NCBI GenBank assembly: GCA_027563935.2
Contig: CM050450.1
Coordinates: 30,491,439 to 30,555,438, forward strand
Length of the DNA: 64,000 bases
Reading direction: 5' to 3'
Origin: Costus lasius
Taxonomy: Eukaryota > Streptophyta > Magnoliopsida > Zingiberales > Costaceae
Below are positions 10,548 to 22,144 of this stretch, piece after piece. The notes under the pieces are model-generated. The model made no database searches. It had not been told where the DNA came from and worked only from the letters and a program-made list of their open reading frames with translations. The first letter of the stretch is position 1, and each line of letters begins with the position of its first letter. A program made the translations under genes and the position numbers.

Positions 10548-13500
10548 ATCTCCCACTTGCACTAAGACCAAGGACAACTGATGTTTTAGTCAGTTTCCAA
10601 TGTCTCTAGTATGACCCATTTAGCTTCCGCTGCGCCAGAGGCTAGGTCAGTGGGTTTTTCCAGATTGCTATCTGTGTTTATTTTAACAAATTTGATCATC
10701 ATCCTTATCCATGATCTCTAAGATCAGATGATATGCTGCAGTACATACTTGAGTATTAAGTTCCCTCACTTATGCTATGGCCCCAGTAAGAACTATACTA
10801 GACCATCAAGCACCATGAACTAAATCAAGTTCAAATGAATGAAGCTGCCACCTTGGCTGCCACAAGGAGCTGCAATGTACTCAGCCTTATTTGTAGAATC
10901 TTGCCACTTTAGTTTGCATAATGCTCTTTCAGCACACAACACCACAATAAGGCAAAGCGCAAATTCTGGCTGTGATCAATAGTCACTAGACTGGAACGAA
11001 GTGTCAGTGTACCCCTGTACACAAAATTCTTTCCTGTCTATCATAGACTAGACTCCAATCCTTTATAATTCCCAAGTATATATATAAGGATTGCTTTCAC
11101 AACTATCTAGTGATAATCACTAAGATCTGATTGAAACTTGTTGGCTATGCTCCAAGCATTTGCCACAAATGGTCTTGAGTATATTATTCAAAATATGATC
11201 CATCCTACACACTATGTATCAGGATTTTAGACCCATGTTATTACTCTCAAGCTGTGTCACAGGACACAACATCTTTGAGAGAGTCAGACCATATCTTCCT
11301 GGAAGGTATCAATATTTGGAATCATCCAATATAAACCTCTCCAGAAACTCTTGGATGAACATAGATTGACTAAAGGGCAATGACTTTCTTGGATCTCTAT
11401 CTATAGATCCTCATGCCTAGGATGTAGGCATCATTCCCTAGATCATTCTTCTCGAAATACATATCTTCCTTTTCTTCACCATGTGAAGAGCTGAGATGTC
11501 ATTCCATGTGAGGAGAATATCATCAATCATTTAGAAATACTATTAAGGTGCTCCCACTGATCTTCTTGTAAACACAGGCTATTTCAACCATGCTTGCATA
11601 ACATCATGCATATCTATATGGCCTTGATATGAAAACCTTATGGCTATTTCCTTATAGATATCTTTTCAGATGTCCATGCAAGAAAAGCAGTTATCATAAC
11701 AACATGCCATAATTGATCATGCAATTATAACAAGCAGATCCCTAATGGACTTAAAGCTCAGCTATTGGTGAGAATTTCATCATTATCCACCCAGTGGATT
11801 TGCCTGAATTTATTGTTCACTAGCTTGTCTTTTAAGGTAACAATGTTACCTTCCATGTCTATCTTCCTAGAAGATTTATTTATAGCCTATGGGAATTACC
11901 CCTTTTGGCATCTCATCCAAGTCCCAGACTTGACTAGCAGACATGGAGTCCATTATGGCCCTTAGCCATTTCTCGAAATCTGGTCCCCGACCGCTTCCAT
12001 TTCCTCATAAGTCTTAGGTTCATGCTTGATGAAAAATTCGTCATGCCCAGCATATCGAATCGATCCAGACTTATGTGGTTCCTGTGTTACTTGAACCTCA
12101 GGTTGACTTTCAACCTGTATGTGAGATTTTACTCTCCATCTGTGTCTAATTATATTGTGGTTGATTCTGGACCTTGTCCAAATCAAATCTACTCCCACTA
12201 GCTTCTTTCAAAAGAAATAATTTCTCAAGAGAGACAGCAGTTTGTGCAACAAATATTTTGTTCTCCTTGGGATAGAATTAGCACTCTACAGTGCATCACA
12301 AACACATACTTTTGAATCACTGCACATTACATTCCCAATTTCATTGAAGAAATGGGATATTTGCAGTTCGCAACTCAAAAGCTAATTTAGACATTTTCTT
12401 ATGGAGTGGCAGTATATCTGTTTGCATGGCATCATAGTAGTATATTTGCATGACTATTCAAAGATGGAACCACATCCAATGTGTTTCTTTATCTTTCTTT
12501 GAAATTCACCACACAGTGGTGTACTAAGAAAGCTGTAAGATAACTCCACACTTCTTAGGACAGTCATCAAATTCTCCACTAATCATCTTGATCCAATCAA
12601 GGTGCTTTGATAGATCCTTCAATTTGACTCAATACTTCATTTGTGAACTTCTTGGATTTTTCCAAAGTTCTTGGGTTGCGTAAGGCATACCCACACCTAA
12701 TGAAGTATATAACTCCTCTTAGTGCTTGTTTACATGGGTCCACTTACATTGCTGTATAATAGATCCAACAAGTCACTACTCCTTCCATCCTTTACGGTGA
12801 AGGCAGCATCTGTCACATTGTTCCTTTGAACTAGGCTCACATGTATCATAGTCCTATGAGGACAATGATCCCAATAGTCCATGGACCTTTGGATGTGACC
12901 ATTGTTCTATGGTTCAAGAGACAATGCTATAAGGGGATGTTTATTGAATCATTAGATCTGATCTTGTGTCACATATAGAACCACAAACTATTGTCAACTA
13001 TATCACTTCAATAGAACATCTCAGATTAAAGAAAAATATTATTTATTATTTCAAACTGAAGTCCTTTCCAAAAGGAATGATGTTCTAATACATTAGCTGA
13101 TACATAATAGCAAAGTTCTATATAAAGTCTTCAAGGCAGTGAGATGATATCAACAGCAGCATCCAATGCTCCGTGCTTGACCTGAGAGTCGATCCCATCA
13201 AGCCTCTTCGTCCTACTTCTTTTGAGCTCCTGCACATGTAAAACATATGTAAGCCTCACATACGGTACCTAGTACCCATGAATAAGAAGTAGACAAAAGA
13301 CCTCGGTAACACAATACCTGAAGCGGATGGATTACATCCCTTCTTCTTTGCCATGCTCTTCTTGGCCATTAATCCTCTTTGAAATACCCATGCATTCCTA
13401 GTCTTCCGAAGTATTAGCTTCGAAGATATAGAACCATGGTCATTCTCAGATTCAGGCATACACTGTGAAGATCCAACAGAACTCTCCTGATCATTGTCTA

Positions 13501-13797
13501 TAGAGCATGGTGTGAAGAGACCTTTGAGATGTATGATTAGATCATAGATCCCATCTCATCACATTCAACCTTGACCTCTGGGGTCATGCACTCTAAGATA
13601 AGAGCAGTGTACTATTCGTTATCTTCACAATGTTCAAGATAGACATTCCATTCCCAATCATTAGTAAAATACACACTGGGCTGGGATGGAGGTCTTTCAA
13701 GAAGATGCACCTTATTTTCTTGTTCCAGTATCTTGGACAAAATCTTGAACCATTTTGTCCAATTTGTCCCATCCAGTTTATGTTTATAAAGTTTCAA
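10548..13797 (-). pseudogene. gag-pol: Copia-3 gag-pol, heavily degraded
   Basis: Reverse-complement reading starts at ATG 13797 with a Gag N-terminus (KHKLDGTNWTKWFKILSKIL and ENKVHLLE) that aligns with Copia-4 residues about 9-48. Recognisable pol remnants follow with many frameshifts and stops: the Gag/protease region near 13450-13250, integrase C-terminal remnants near 12200-11960, and the RNase H end near 10620-10700. No stretch exceeds about 80 codons. The polypurine tract is the reverse complement of ATCTCCCACTTGC at 10548-10560. It is non-functional and older than Copia-1 and Copia-4 by its damage. Confidence 0.78.
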
Positions 13798-15180
13798 TCT
13801 TAGATCAGGAGATGCCTTCTACAATAAGCAAATAAGTAAAGTAAGTACAATGATAAAGCATTTAACAAGGACTTTAAATTAAATGCTATGCTCCCACTAC
13901 TTCCAAAACAAGTTGAGAACTCTCTAACTCAACATGAAAATAGGTGAGTAGGATCCTAATTTCACATAAGGTCTCCGCGACTCACGAGGGTGAGTTGAGA
14001 TGCACAGAGAGTCTCATGCTTCCTTAGGTAGGCATGCCAGCCAATTGTGCCATGCACAATTCCTCTTAGTTGAGACAGACTAGGCGCCCTGTGTCCAGCA
14101 AGGGCTGGATACAACACAAAACCCTATCCTCTCAACAGCTGCCTCTAGTAATTCATCATGTCAATGACATATGAAAAACCAGTCAAGTCTGGTCCTAACC
14201 GTCATGCCCAGTGTCAACGAATTTCCTTGCGAAGGCACGCCCAGGTTAAAACTGGACTGGGGAAATCATTGTCACCACACACCTTCTAAAGATAAGTGGG
14301 TGTGTCCCACGAGGGTGGGAAACAGTTCACAACATCACTGATCGATAGCTTGATGAGGGCTACGCGTTAGAAGGCTATCGACTTGATATTGTATTGAGAG
14401 TTTTTGCATGTTTGTAGCATGCAGTTCACAACGAATTTCTAGCATGCAGTTTTCCTATGGTTCAAGCAGCAAAGGAAAAACATCACAGGCATGCTATGGA
14501 TAAAATAATAAACCATCACAGGCATGCTAGTTTGGTCGATATGGTCATAGCCCTTTTCATACACATAACTTGTCACGAGCCATGTGACATGTTATCGCGC
14601 ATCCAAGGGTTGCGAGACCCTAAAGCAGATCAGCCCATGCCAGAAGCCGAAAGCATATGTTCTTATTTCAGCCGCAAGTCCATCACCATGCTTCCAAAGC
14701 TGGCGCCACTTCTGACTCCGATTGAAGAAGACTCCTTGTTGTCAGGATGAAGCCCTATCCTATCAAATAATTCTACATCTATTCTAAACAAGATGAAAAA
14801 TTCTTTACAACAAGATAGGAAGAGAACCACACGCAGGTGGAAAGAGATTTTACAAGCGTTCATCATAAGTGGAAACATGCTTCCACATCACAACACAGGA
14901 GGGTACTCGCTATGACCATATCAACCCAATCAAGTGGCGCATGTAAAATTTGAAAATCCGGAAAAGTCAAATTTTAGCACCTTATGCGCCATTAACATCC
15001 AAAGCACTCTCTTAACCAAATTTATGCCAAAATTTAGATCAAGTTCCATGATGATTTCATAGACCCTATCGGCTAGCAGTTTTGTTAGATCAAGAGACCC
15101 GGCCAGTCCGAAGACACAATGCCCGTCCTACTTGACAAAACCTACGTGCACCTTTGGTCTTAAATCATGCATAAACAAAA
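13798..15180 (-). other. Copia-3 untranslated leader (truncated)
   Basis: It contains the same seven-hairpin module as Copia-1 and Copia-4 at 13981-14319, about 185 nt upstream of the gag ATG. The distal part (15170-15060) matches the Copia-4 leader, for example the block reading ACTGGCCGGGTCTC on the minus strand. The short ATG frames at 14457-14750 and 14663-14878 are not shared between copies, so I do not call them genes. Confidence 0.8.
13981..14319 (-). ncRNA. Structured RNA module of Copia-3 leader
   Basis: Counterpart of 57609-57942. Stems by plus coordinates: 14306-14310/14315-14319 (CCCAC/GTGGG), 14225-14228/14232-14235 (CCTT/AAGG), 14152-14162/14166-14175 (one bulged base), 14090-14093/14115-14118 enclosing 14094-14098/14105-14109 (TCCAG/CTGGA), 14043-14050/14054-14061 (AATTGTGC/GCACAATT), 13981-13985/13990-13994 (CTCAC/GTGAG). 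Confidence 0.72.
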
Positions 15181-15189
15181 TTCAAGTTT

Positions 15190-17727
15190 TAGCCATAAAG
15201 TTGAGCAGAGCATAAGGGACATCTTAGACTTGTGCTTGAAACACTTAGAAGAGAACAATTATATGCTAAGTATAGCAAGTGTGCGTTTTGGCTAAGTGAA
15301 GTTACCTTCTTAGGCTATGTGATTTCTGGCGAAGGCGTGGCAGTTGATCCTGAGAAAATTAAGGCTATTGTGGAATGGGAAAGTCTGAAGACTGTATCTG
15401 AGGTTCGGAGTTTTCTGGGATTAGCTGGGTATTATCAAAAATTCGTTAAAAGTTTTTCTAAAATTGCGGGTCCACTCACGAATCTGACGAAGAAAGAAGT
15501 AAAATACTTCTGGGATGAAAATTGTGACAATAGTTTCATAGAATTGAAAAGAAGACTTGTCAGTGCACCTATACTGGTTCTTCCAACAGGTGATGAGGGG
15601 TATACAGTATATACAGATGCATCTTTTCAAGGTTTAAGTGCTGTATTAATGCAGCATGATAAGGTTATTGCGTATGCCTCACGTCAATTGAAAGAGCATG
15701 AGAAGAATTATCCGGTACATGACTTGGAGTTACCTGCCATGGTATTCGCCCTCAGGATTTGGCGACATTATTTATACGGCGTTACCTTTGAGATATTTAC
15801 GGATCATCAAAGTCTGAAATATTTATTTTCATAGAAGGAATTGAATATGAGACAACGTAGATGGGTGGAATTCCTTAAAGATTATGATTGTATGATTAAT
15901 TACCACCCGGGAAAAGCCAATGTGGTAGCTGTTGCCTTAAGTAGAAAGACTACTGGGGTATTAACTCATTTACGGGTAACTCCGACGGAGTTGGCCAGAT
16001 AGGTGGCAGACTTAGAAGTTGAAATTATATGTCCTACTGAGCATGGATGCTTGGCAGTTATGAGGACACAAGCTTTAATTGTCCAGAAAATAATTGAGGC
16101 TCAACCCAATGATTGGTATTTGTAGTCTATTATTACGAAAGGTAAGAGAGCGGAATTTACCCAGGATGATCAGGGTGTGATCAGAAGTCAGAACTGCCTC
16201 TGTGTACTTGAAGTGATTAAAGACGAATTAAAGGATGAGGCACACAAATCAAGGTTTGCAGTACATCCTAGTGCTACGAAGATGTATAGGGATCGTCGGA
16301 AATCATATTGGTGGGAAGGCATGAAAAGAGATGTAGCAGAGTATGTCGGGCGATGTCTGGTATGCCAACAAGTGAAAATTGAGCATAAGAACCCTTCTGG
16401 GCTTTTACAGAGTATTCCTATTCCGGAATGGAAATGGGAACATATTACTATGGACTTCGTGACAGATCTTCCAAGGTCACGCTCTAGCCACGACTCGATC
16501 TGGGTGATCGTTGATCGCTTGACCAAGTCAGCCCACTTTTTACCTATAAGAAAGAATTACTCTATGGATAAGCTGGGAAGACTATATTGTCAGGAGATTG
16601 TACGACTACATGGGGTTCCTGCCAGCATTATTTCTGACAGAGACCCACGGTTCACGTCTAGGTTTAGGGGCAGCTTACAGAAAGCTCTAGGAACTGAGCT
16701 ATAAGAAAGAATTACTGGGTGATCGTTGATCGCTTGACCAAGTCAGCCCACTTTTTACCTATAAGAAAGAATTACTCTATGGATAAGCTGGGAAGACTAT
16801 ATTGTCAGGAGATTGTACGACTACATGGGGTTCCTGCCAGCATTATTTCTGACAGAGACCCACGGTTCACGTCTAGGTTTAGGGGCAGCTTACAGAAAGC
16901 TCTAAGAACTGAGCTACGATTTAGTACTGCGTATCACCCACAAACGGACGGCCAATCGGAGCGAACTATTCAGACACTAGAGGATATGCTCCGAGCTATT
17001 ACTTTGGACTTTACGGACGGTTGGGAGTTACACTTGCACTTAGTGGAATTCGCTTATAACAATAGTTATCATTCGGCGATCCAGATGGCACCTTTCGAGG
17101 CTTTATACGGCAGAAGGTGTAGATCCCTGGTATTATGGGACGAAGCAGGTGAGAGTCGTGTATTGGGACCAGCTATGATGGAATTGGATGCTGAAAGGGT
17201 CTAAATCATTCGGCAGAGATTACTAACTGCCCAAAGCCGACAGAAGAGTTATGCGGATAAAAGACGACGTCCTCTCGAGTTTGACATCGGCGATCACGTA
17301 TTTCTTCGGACTTCTCCGAAGAAGGGTACGACTAGATTCGGGTATTCTGGTAAATTGGCTCCGTGATATGTTGGCCCTTTAGAGATATTGGAGCATGTCA
17401 GAGCTGTCGCATATCGAATAGCACTTCCACCGACGTACTCACATATTCACCCAGTGTTCCACATGTCAATGCTACGTAAGTATATAGCGGACCCTTCACA
17501 TGTTTTGGCGCATGGTGCTATTCATGTCAAACAGGATGCCACGTATGCGGAGATGCCTGTTGAGATTTTAGACCATAAAGAGCATCGATTGAGGAATAAG
17601 GTTATCAGTCTAATCAAAGTTAAGTAGAAGAATCATCCTGAGAGTGAGGCCACTTGGGAGCGTGAGGATGAGTTTATGAAGAACCACCCGGATCTATTTC
17701 CAGAGAACGTGTACGTGGATGAGTAAT
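15190..17727 (+). pseudogene. pol: Chromo-1 pol (RT end, RNase H, integrase, chromodomain), broken
   Basis: The sequence opens at the reverse transcriptase end ([20 protein letters not shown], then FLGYVIS), followed by RNase H ([21 protein letters not shown], ending in TAG at 15832). Integrase follows: zinc region ending CLVCQQVK, catalytic Asp in HITMDFV, Asp in SDRDPRF, then [11 protein letters not shown] with Glu. The tail KNHPESEATWERED with a downstream HPDLF block resembles the chromodomain of Tekay-type chromoviruses. Stops also occur near 16000, 16125, 17204 and 17627. A 200-bp tandem duplication in integrase (16501-16700 and 16716-16915) breaks the frame at TEL-stop. The frame ends at about 17727. 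The chromodomain normally guides insertion to modified chromatin; this copy is dead. Confidence 0.92.
16501..16915 (+). repeat. 200-bp tandem duplication with 15-bp filler inside Chromo-1 integrase
   Basis: Bases 16501-16700 are repeated at 16716-16915 with one visible difference (CTCTAGGAAC against CTCTAAGAAC). The 15 bases between them, ATAAGAAAGAATTAC, copy 16546-16560 inside the unit. The event duplicates the second catalytic Asp region and introduces a stop. Confidence 0.95.
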
Positions 17728-17804
17728 CCTTGTACGAGTGTTATGTAATCCTATTGTGTTCCCCGTTAATAAATGTGTTTGAATTTGGTGGACCAAATTC
17801 TTTT

Positions 17805-17817
17805 AAGGTGGGGAGAA
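17805..17817 (+). other. Chromo-1 polypurine tract
   Basis: AAGGTGGGGAGAA lies immediately before the LTR start TGTTACG, as expected for the plus-strand primer of a chromovirus. Confidence 0.88.
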
Positions 17818-20042
17818 TGTTACGTTTAGGGGGTTGCATTAAATGGGTTGCATTAAGTGGGGGAGCCCATGGGTTGCATTGAATGGGGGAGCCCAAGGGT
17901 TGCATTGAATGAGCTGCATTGAATGGGGGAGCCCAAGGGTCGTTGCATTAAATGGTGCTCCTCCCTATTTATTCCCTCCCCAGCCGCTCGTCCTCGCCTT
18001 TCTCCACCGAAGAATGAGCCTTCGATCGGTACTCTCTCTCACGACTTGCTCTGCCTCCGACGACTGCTCCGGCAAGATCCCCTACCAGTGTCGATGAAGT
18101 TGAAGGACTGGCGAACGGATTTCGACGCCGCCCCTGTTTCCACTCGTGATTTTAACTCGGCGACGTTTGCATCGCATCGGACGTGATTTTCGGCAACGCT
18201 ACACCTCCTCCGGCGACGTTTTGTGGACATCTCGGTGCTCCGACAAAGGGTGAAGCTTTCCCCTCTATTTTCGGCAAGAATAGAACCCCGGCAACACTTC
18301 TCCGGCGAGTTCTGCGTACGACGCTGCCGACTGGTTTTTCCCTGATTTTTGGCGACTCCGACCTCTGTTCACGAATCCGACCGTACGGCCGGAACCCTCT
18401 AAGCGCCAGCTATATTTCCCTATCGGAGAGCTCTAATCCGCCACTGGAACTTACTGTTCTGACGACACTATAGCGGTGACGCTACTGTTCCGGCGAACCT
18501 CGGTTTCGTGCTGATGACTCAGTTTACGCGCGTGGTTGGTTCTCGCGTATCCTGGGGTTTCTGTGGTGTTGTACGTTTGCACAAGGCTGCGAACTTGGTT
18601 AGTGCTCGAACCTGACTCCGTATACGTATATACGAACGCATGCGGTTAACCCGAACACATGTATTAGATGGTTAACTGTAAAACAACTTTGGATCTGATC
18701 GGATGGTATAACGAACCCGGATTGGCATGAATATTGATAAATATGATTAAAATGGATTAAATGGAACACTGTAGCTTATACGATGCTTTAACCTGTTAGG
18801 ACCTGTTACCTGATCTCATGCTTATCGGGTTGGATCTGTACTGTTCATCTGCTGTTTGAGGTAGGGATTCTACCTCTCTCCTTTGTTTCAGTGCCAACCA
18901 CATGTGTAGATTAGTGGCACTTTCTTATTGTTGATATTACTGTTGATTACTATCTGATTATGTTCTGCTCTGAGTTATATTCCTGTTGACATAACCAGTT
19001 GCATGAAACACGGTATGAGTATTTTGTTATTGCATGTTTATTGGTAGTTGGTAGGTGATATGATGTCATGTTATACATACATTGAGGGCTGGATATCTAG
19101 TGATAGATAGTCCAGTATACCTCGGATACTGGCTGTGATATTTCTGTCCGAGACGCTGCGTGATCGTCTCCCTGTGTTTGACCGAGTGAGAGTCCGATGT
19201 TATGGGCTTGAGGTCTGATATCAGCCCAGTGAGGGGTTGTACAGAGTGTAGGACGCTACACTAGCGGGCTGTCGACGAACAGTCGTCTCTACCGTTCGGG
19301 GTGCCATCGGTAGGGACTACTCTACTTTATAGAGTTGTGGGTCGTAGACCGCTCTATGTTTATATAGTCGAGGATCGTGGACCAATGCTGTATCAGCTCC
19401 CAGTTTTTCTACCTGTGTATGTTGACACGTATAGCGATACGTATTTGAGATTTGATTATACTCTATATGAGTCATGTAGAGTCTTGGTTGTAGTTTTGGT
19501 AGATCTTTATATCTGATCATGCACCATACAACTTGTGATATCCCTACTTAGCCTCCGGCTAACCCCCTTTGATTTGCCTCCAGGTTCTGTCGCGGCTCCT
19601 TCTGGAGCAGATTAGATAGATAGTTTATGACCACCAGTCTGGGTGGGACTGAGTTGCATATGAGTCAGTGTTGTATGTTATTATGTTCTGTCATATCAGT
19701 CTTGTGACTGCTGCGCCAGTCTTGTTATCTGTTGGCTTGTCGACCGCTGTGTCGGTCGTACTATCTGTTGGACTTATTGACTGCTGCGCCGGTCTCATTA
19801 TCTGTTTAGTCTGTCGACCGCTGCGCCGGTCGCGTTGTTGGTTCTGTTGACTGCTATGCCGGTCTTGTATCTGTCTGTGGGTTTGACTTATGAATATTTG
19901 TGGCCGGATTGGCCTTTATTATAATATATTATTCTGTCCTGTACCTCTTGGGTTCTGTGCTCTCTTGTTAGGTACAGTTGTTGTTGCGTCCCGAGGCCGG
20001 GATTCCCGGCGTGGATCCCGGGTGGCGCTCGGGGGCGTAACA
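17818..20042 (+). repeat. Chromo-1 3' LTR (2225 bp)
   Basis: The termini are TGTTACG and CGTAACA, a perfect 7-bp inverted repeat. It contains a C/G-rich leader-like stretch (about 17960-18500, rich in CCGGCGA) and a minisatellite (19690-19880). ORFs inside (for example 17923-18186 and 18183-18473) have no recognisable protein. Similar layout and termini are seen in the solo LTR at 48625-51569. Confidence 0.92.
19690..19880 (+). repeat. Minisatellite in Chromo-1 LTR, about 5 units
   Basis: About five degenerate units of 33-48 bp with core GACCGCTGCGCCGGTC, alternating with GACTGCTGCGCCAGTC-type variants and spaced by TCTGTTGG-like text. Each core can fold on itself (GACCG with CGGTC, or GACTG with CAGTC). 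Confidence 0.85.
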
Positions 20043-20282
20043 TTTACCATAACAAGAATAAATTGATGAACACTTAATTATATCTAGTCATAGATATTAA
20101 GGTGGATGAACCCCTAGTCCCAACTCTTTATCTCTGATTTTTCGTATACCGTTCGATCGATTACTTTCATCATACTCGATTTGTTTAGCTAGTGAGAAAT
20201 CAATTCGTTGGTATTTAACAACAAGGTCTCTGTGGTTCGATAACTTTTTATTGCTTTGAGTATCCATGCACTTGCAGACACA
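20043..20282 (+). repeat. Athila-A 5' LTR, 3' end only
   Basis: It is co-linear with 31171-31389 and with the end of the 33595-35390 LTR. It ends GCAGACACA at 20282, ten bases before the primer site. The upstream part of the LTR is absent. Confidence 0.88.
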
Positions 20283-20291
20283 ACAAGTTTT

Positions 20292-20308
20292 TGGCGCCGT
20301 TGCCGGGA
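20292..20308 (+). other. Athila-A primer binding site (tRNA-Asp type)
   Basis: TGGCGCCGTTGCCGGGA fits the complement of the 3' end of plant tRNA-Asp, as is usual for Athila elements. The tRNA identity is from family knowledge. Confidence 0.85.
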
Positions 20309-20447
20309 CCTTAGTTTTTGTTAATATTGATATAATTGATAGTATTGCTAGACTGAGCTTTGTTTTATATTCTGATTTTCTCTTATTTTCTGCAAATTCT
20401 GAATTTATTTGATTTTCTACTTGTTTGTGCGCAGGACTCTTAGATCA

Positions 20448-20625
20448 TGACCATTAGTTCCCTTTGATCCTAAAATTAATAGAACTCTTAGATTGCGTAG
20501 GAAACTTAGATTCGCTAAAGAAAGAAAAGAAGAATCAATCTTGGCTGAGAGGAGAACGTTTAGAGATTCTGTAGCCCCGAATACACAGGGAATTCGCTCC
20601 AGTATATGCCTTGTAAAGTTGATAT
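20448..20625 (+). pseudogene. gag: Athila-A gag N-terminal remnant
   Basis: The translation LVPFDPKINRTLR followed by RRKLRFAKERKEE and ILAERRTFRD resembles the charged N-terminus of Athila Gag. After about 60 codons the similarity stops at the junction with an unrelated block. The main Gag domain is missing: the next Athila sequence is the Gag C-terminus at about 22145. It cannot make a functional Gag. Confidence 0.6.
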
Positions 20626-20629
20626 TCAT

Positions 20630-22140
20630 AAACCTAGTTCACCATCACCATATAGGCCATGACGGAGCCAGAGATACTTTTGGGGGCATCCCACTACCCC
20701 TAGAAAATAATTGGGAAGACTCCCCAAGTTGGGACTAAGCTACACCAGAAATTTCAGTCTAGAAAGCCATCTGCCACCCTGAACACGGCCAGGCCGTGAC
20801 GGTCGACACGGCCGTGACAGACTCGCTCTAGAAATGCGACGCAGGCACGACCCCCTTCATGCTCGTTCCCTCAGCCGTGCCCGGCTTGGCGACATTCGGC
20901 CGACCTGAACACGACCATCCCGTGTCAATCGACACGGCCGTGACACGATCAAGCGAAGACGTGAATGCAAACACGGCCATGACAAGAATCAAGCGAAGAC
21001 GTGAACGATTCTGTGTATTTTGGCCGCCGCGATCACATCCGTGACAGGAAGCACGACCAAGCCGTGAACGACTCTGCAGACTCTAGACCACCCGATCACG
21101 CCCATGAACATAAGCACGGCCAGGCTGTGAACGCCTCGACAGTGAAGATGGGTCTAGTTGTGCATGAAGTTCGATGTTCACAACGATCCTCTCACCCACC
21201 TGATTGTTATGTGGGCATCGTGAGCCCCTCTTCGACTTTGGTGGACTCCATTCAACCAGCTCCCATTGCGCCTCTTCCCCGAGGGCCACCTCAAGAGCCA
21301 CCGACGGATCGCTACAACAACCGAGTCCTCAACTCGGCCCAAGAGATCGCCTCCAACGTCCAGAACCAGCCCATGATTAGTAAGTTATGCTGCTTCGTGG
21401 TCGCTTGTTCCGAAATGGTCTAGCACCTCGACTCCGGCCCGGACAGCGGCCCAACTCGTGGGAGACGTGCTCCCACACCTTCCTGCTGAGTAGTTAGTTG
21501 CTTTTCAGTTTGTTAGTGGTTATTGGAGGGCATCTTGACCCTCTTTTAGTTTGTTAGGAGGGTGGTAGGCTTGTCCAACTCCCTCATGTGTTCTCCATGT
21601 GACCCCTTCCCCTCTTGTTCTATGAAAGAAGGCTGAAGGGTTTGTGTCTCTTCAGCTTTTGTTGTAGTAGCTGCCTTTCCCCGCGCAAAGGCCTAGGTCC
21701 AGCAAACTCCGTGGAACTCGTCTAGGGTTCCTTCACCTGCCTGTAACTCTTGTGCTATTTACTGCTTTCAATCAAAACACCCGAAGAACCCGCTGCGGGC
21801 TTCGGGTCCTTCACGTTTTCATTAGCATGTTAGCATCTTGAATGAGCATTCCCCTCCTTCCGTGGCAATGTAGAGGCTTCACGCGCGCGTGCATGAAAGG
21901 GAAAATTGGCTGTGCAAGATAGGTGAGTGTTTTCCATTAGTTATCGATCCGTGGCTTTCTCCGCACTGAGTCTTGCTCAAGTAAATCTTTCGGTTCTCAT
22001 CAGCTTTTCCCAGATTTCACCGATCGCATGCTTTCTCTTTCCCTCGTCTCAAGACCCTCTCCTGTTTTCAGCATCATGGTCTCCCCCGCCTTAGAGTACT
22101 GAACTAAGGACACCCCTACCTACAATCCGCTCCGTCAGAC
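20630..22140. other. Unidentified block replacing most of Athila-A gag
   Basis: This 1.5-kb stretch separates two parts of gag. Its first third (20775-21130) is full of CACGG/CCGTG palindromes. The middle (21480-21660) is T-rich, and 21779-21807 forms a strong GC hairpin (ACCCGAAG and CTTCGGGT arms). A 140-aa frame at 21001-21423 has no recognisable domain and reads through the palindromes. The text resembles a retroelement LTR or leader, but no termini, target duplication or primer site could be fixed. Insertion together with deletion of gag is the likeliest origin. Confidence 0.5.
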
Positions 22141-22144
22141 CACG

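Larger units (their letters stand above)
8325..15180 (-). mobile_element. Copia-3: decayed Ty1/copia element (minus), 5' LTR lost
   Basis: In element orientation: a leader (about 15180-13798), degraded gag-pol (13797 to about 10560), polypurine tract and a complete 3' LTR (10547-8325). The right boundary falls about 180 nt inside where the primer site should be: sequence near 15170-15090 matches Copia-4 near 56725-56830. There it joins Chromo-1, so the primer site and 5' LTR are deleted. The five bases left of the LTR (8320-8324, ATGGA) would be the target duplication; its partner is lost. Confidence 0.85.
15181..20042 (+). mobile_element. Chromo-1: Ty3/gypsy chromovirus (Tekay/Del-like), 5' truncated
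   Basis: The element begins inside reverse transcriptase and continues through RNase H, integrase, a chromodomain-like tail, polypurine tract and a complete 3' LTR. Gag, protease, the first half of reverse transcriptase and the 5' LTR are missing; the left junction is with the Copia-3 leader at about 15180. On the right, the LTR ends at 20042 inside the 5' LTR of Athila-A, whose sequence continues at 20043. Confidence 0.9.

Noticed and set aside
21001..21423. 140-codon frame as a host gene
   Set aside because: It starts inside the CACGGCCGTG cluster, shows no domain and sits in a block of retroelement character.
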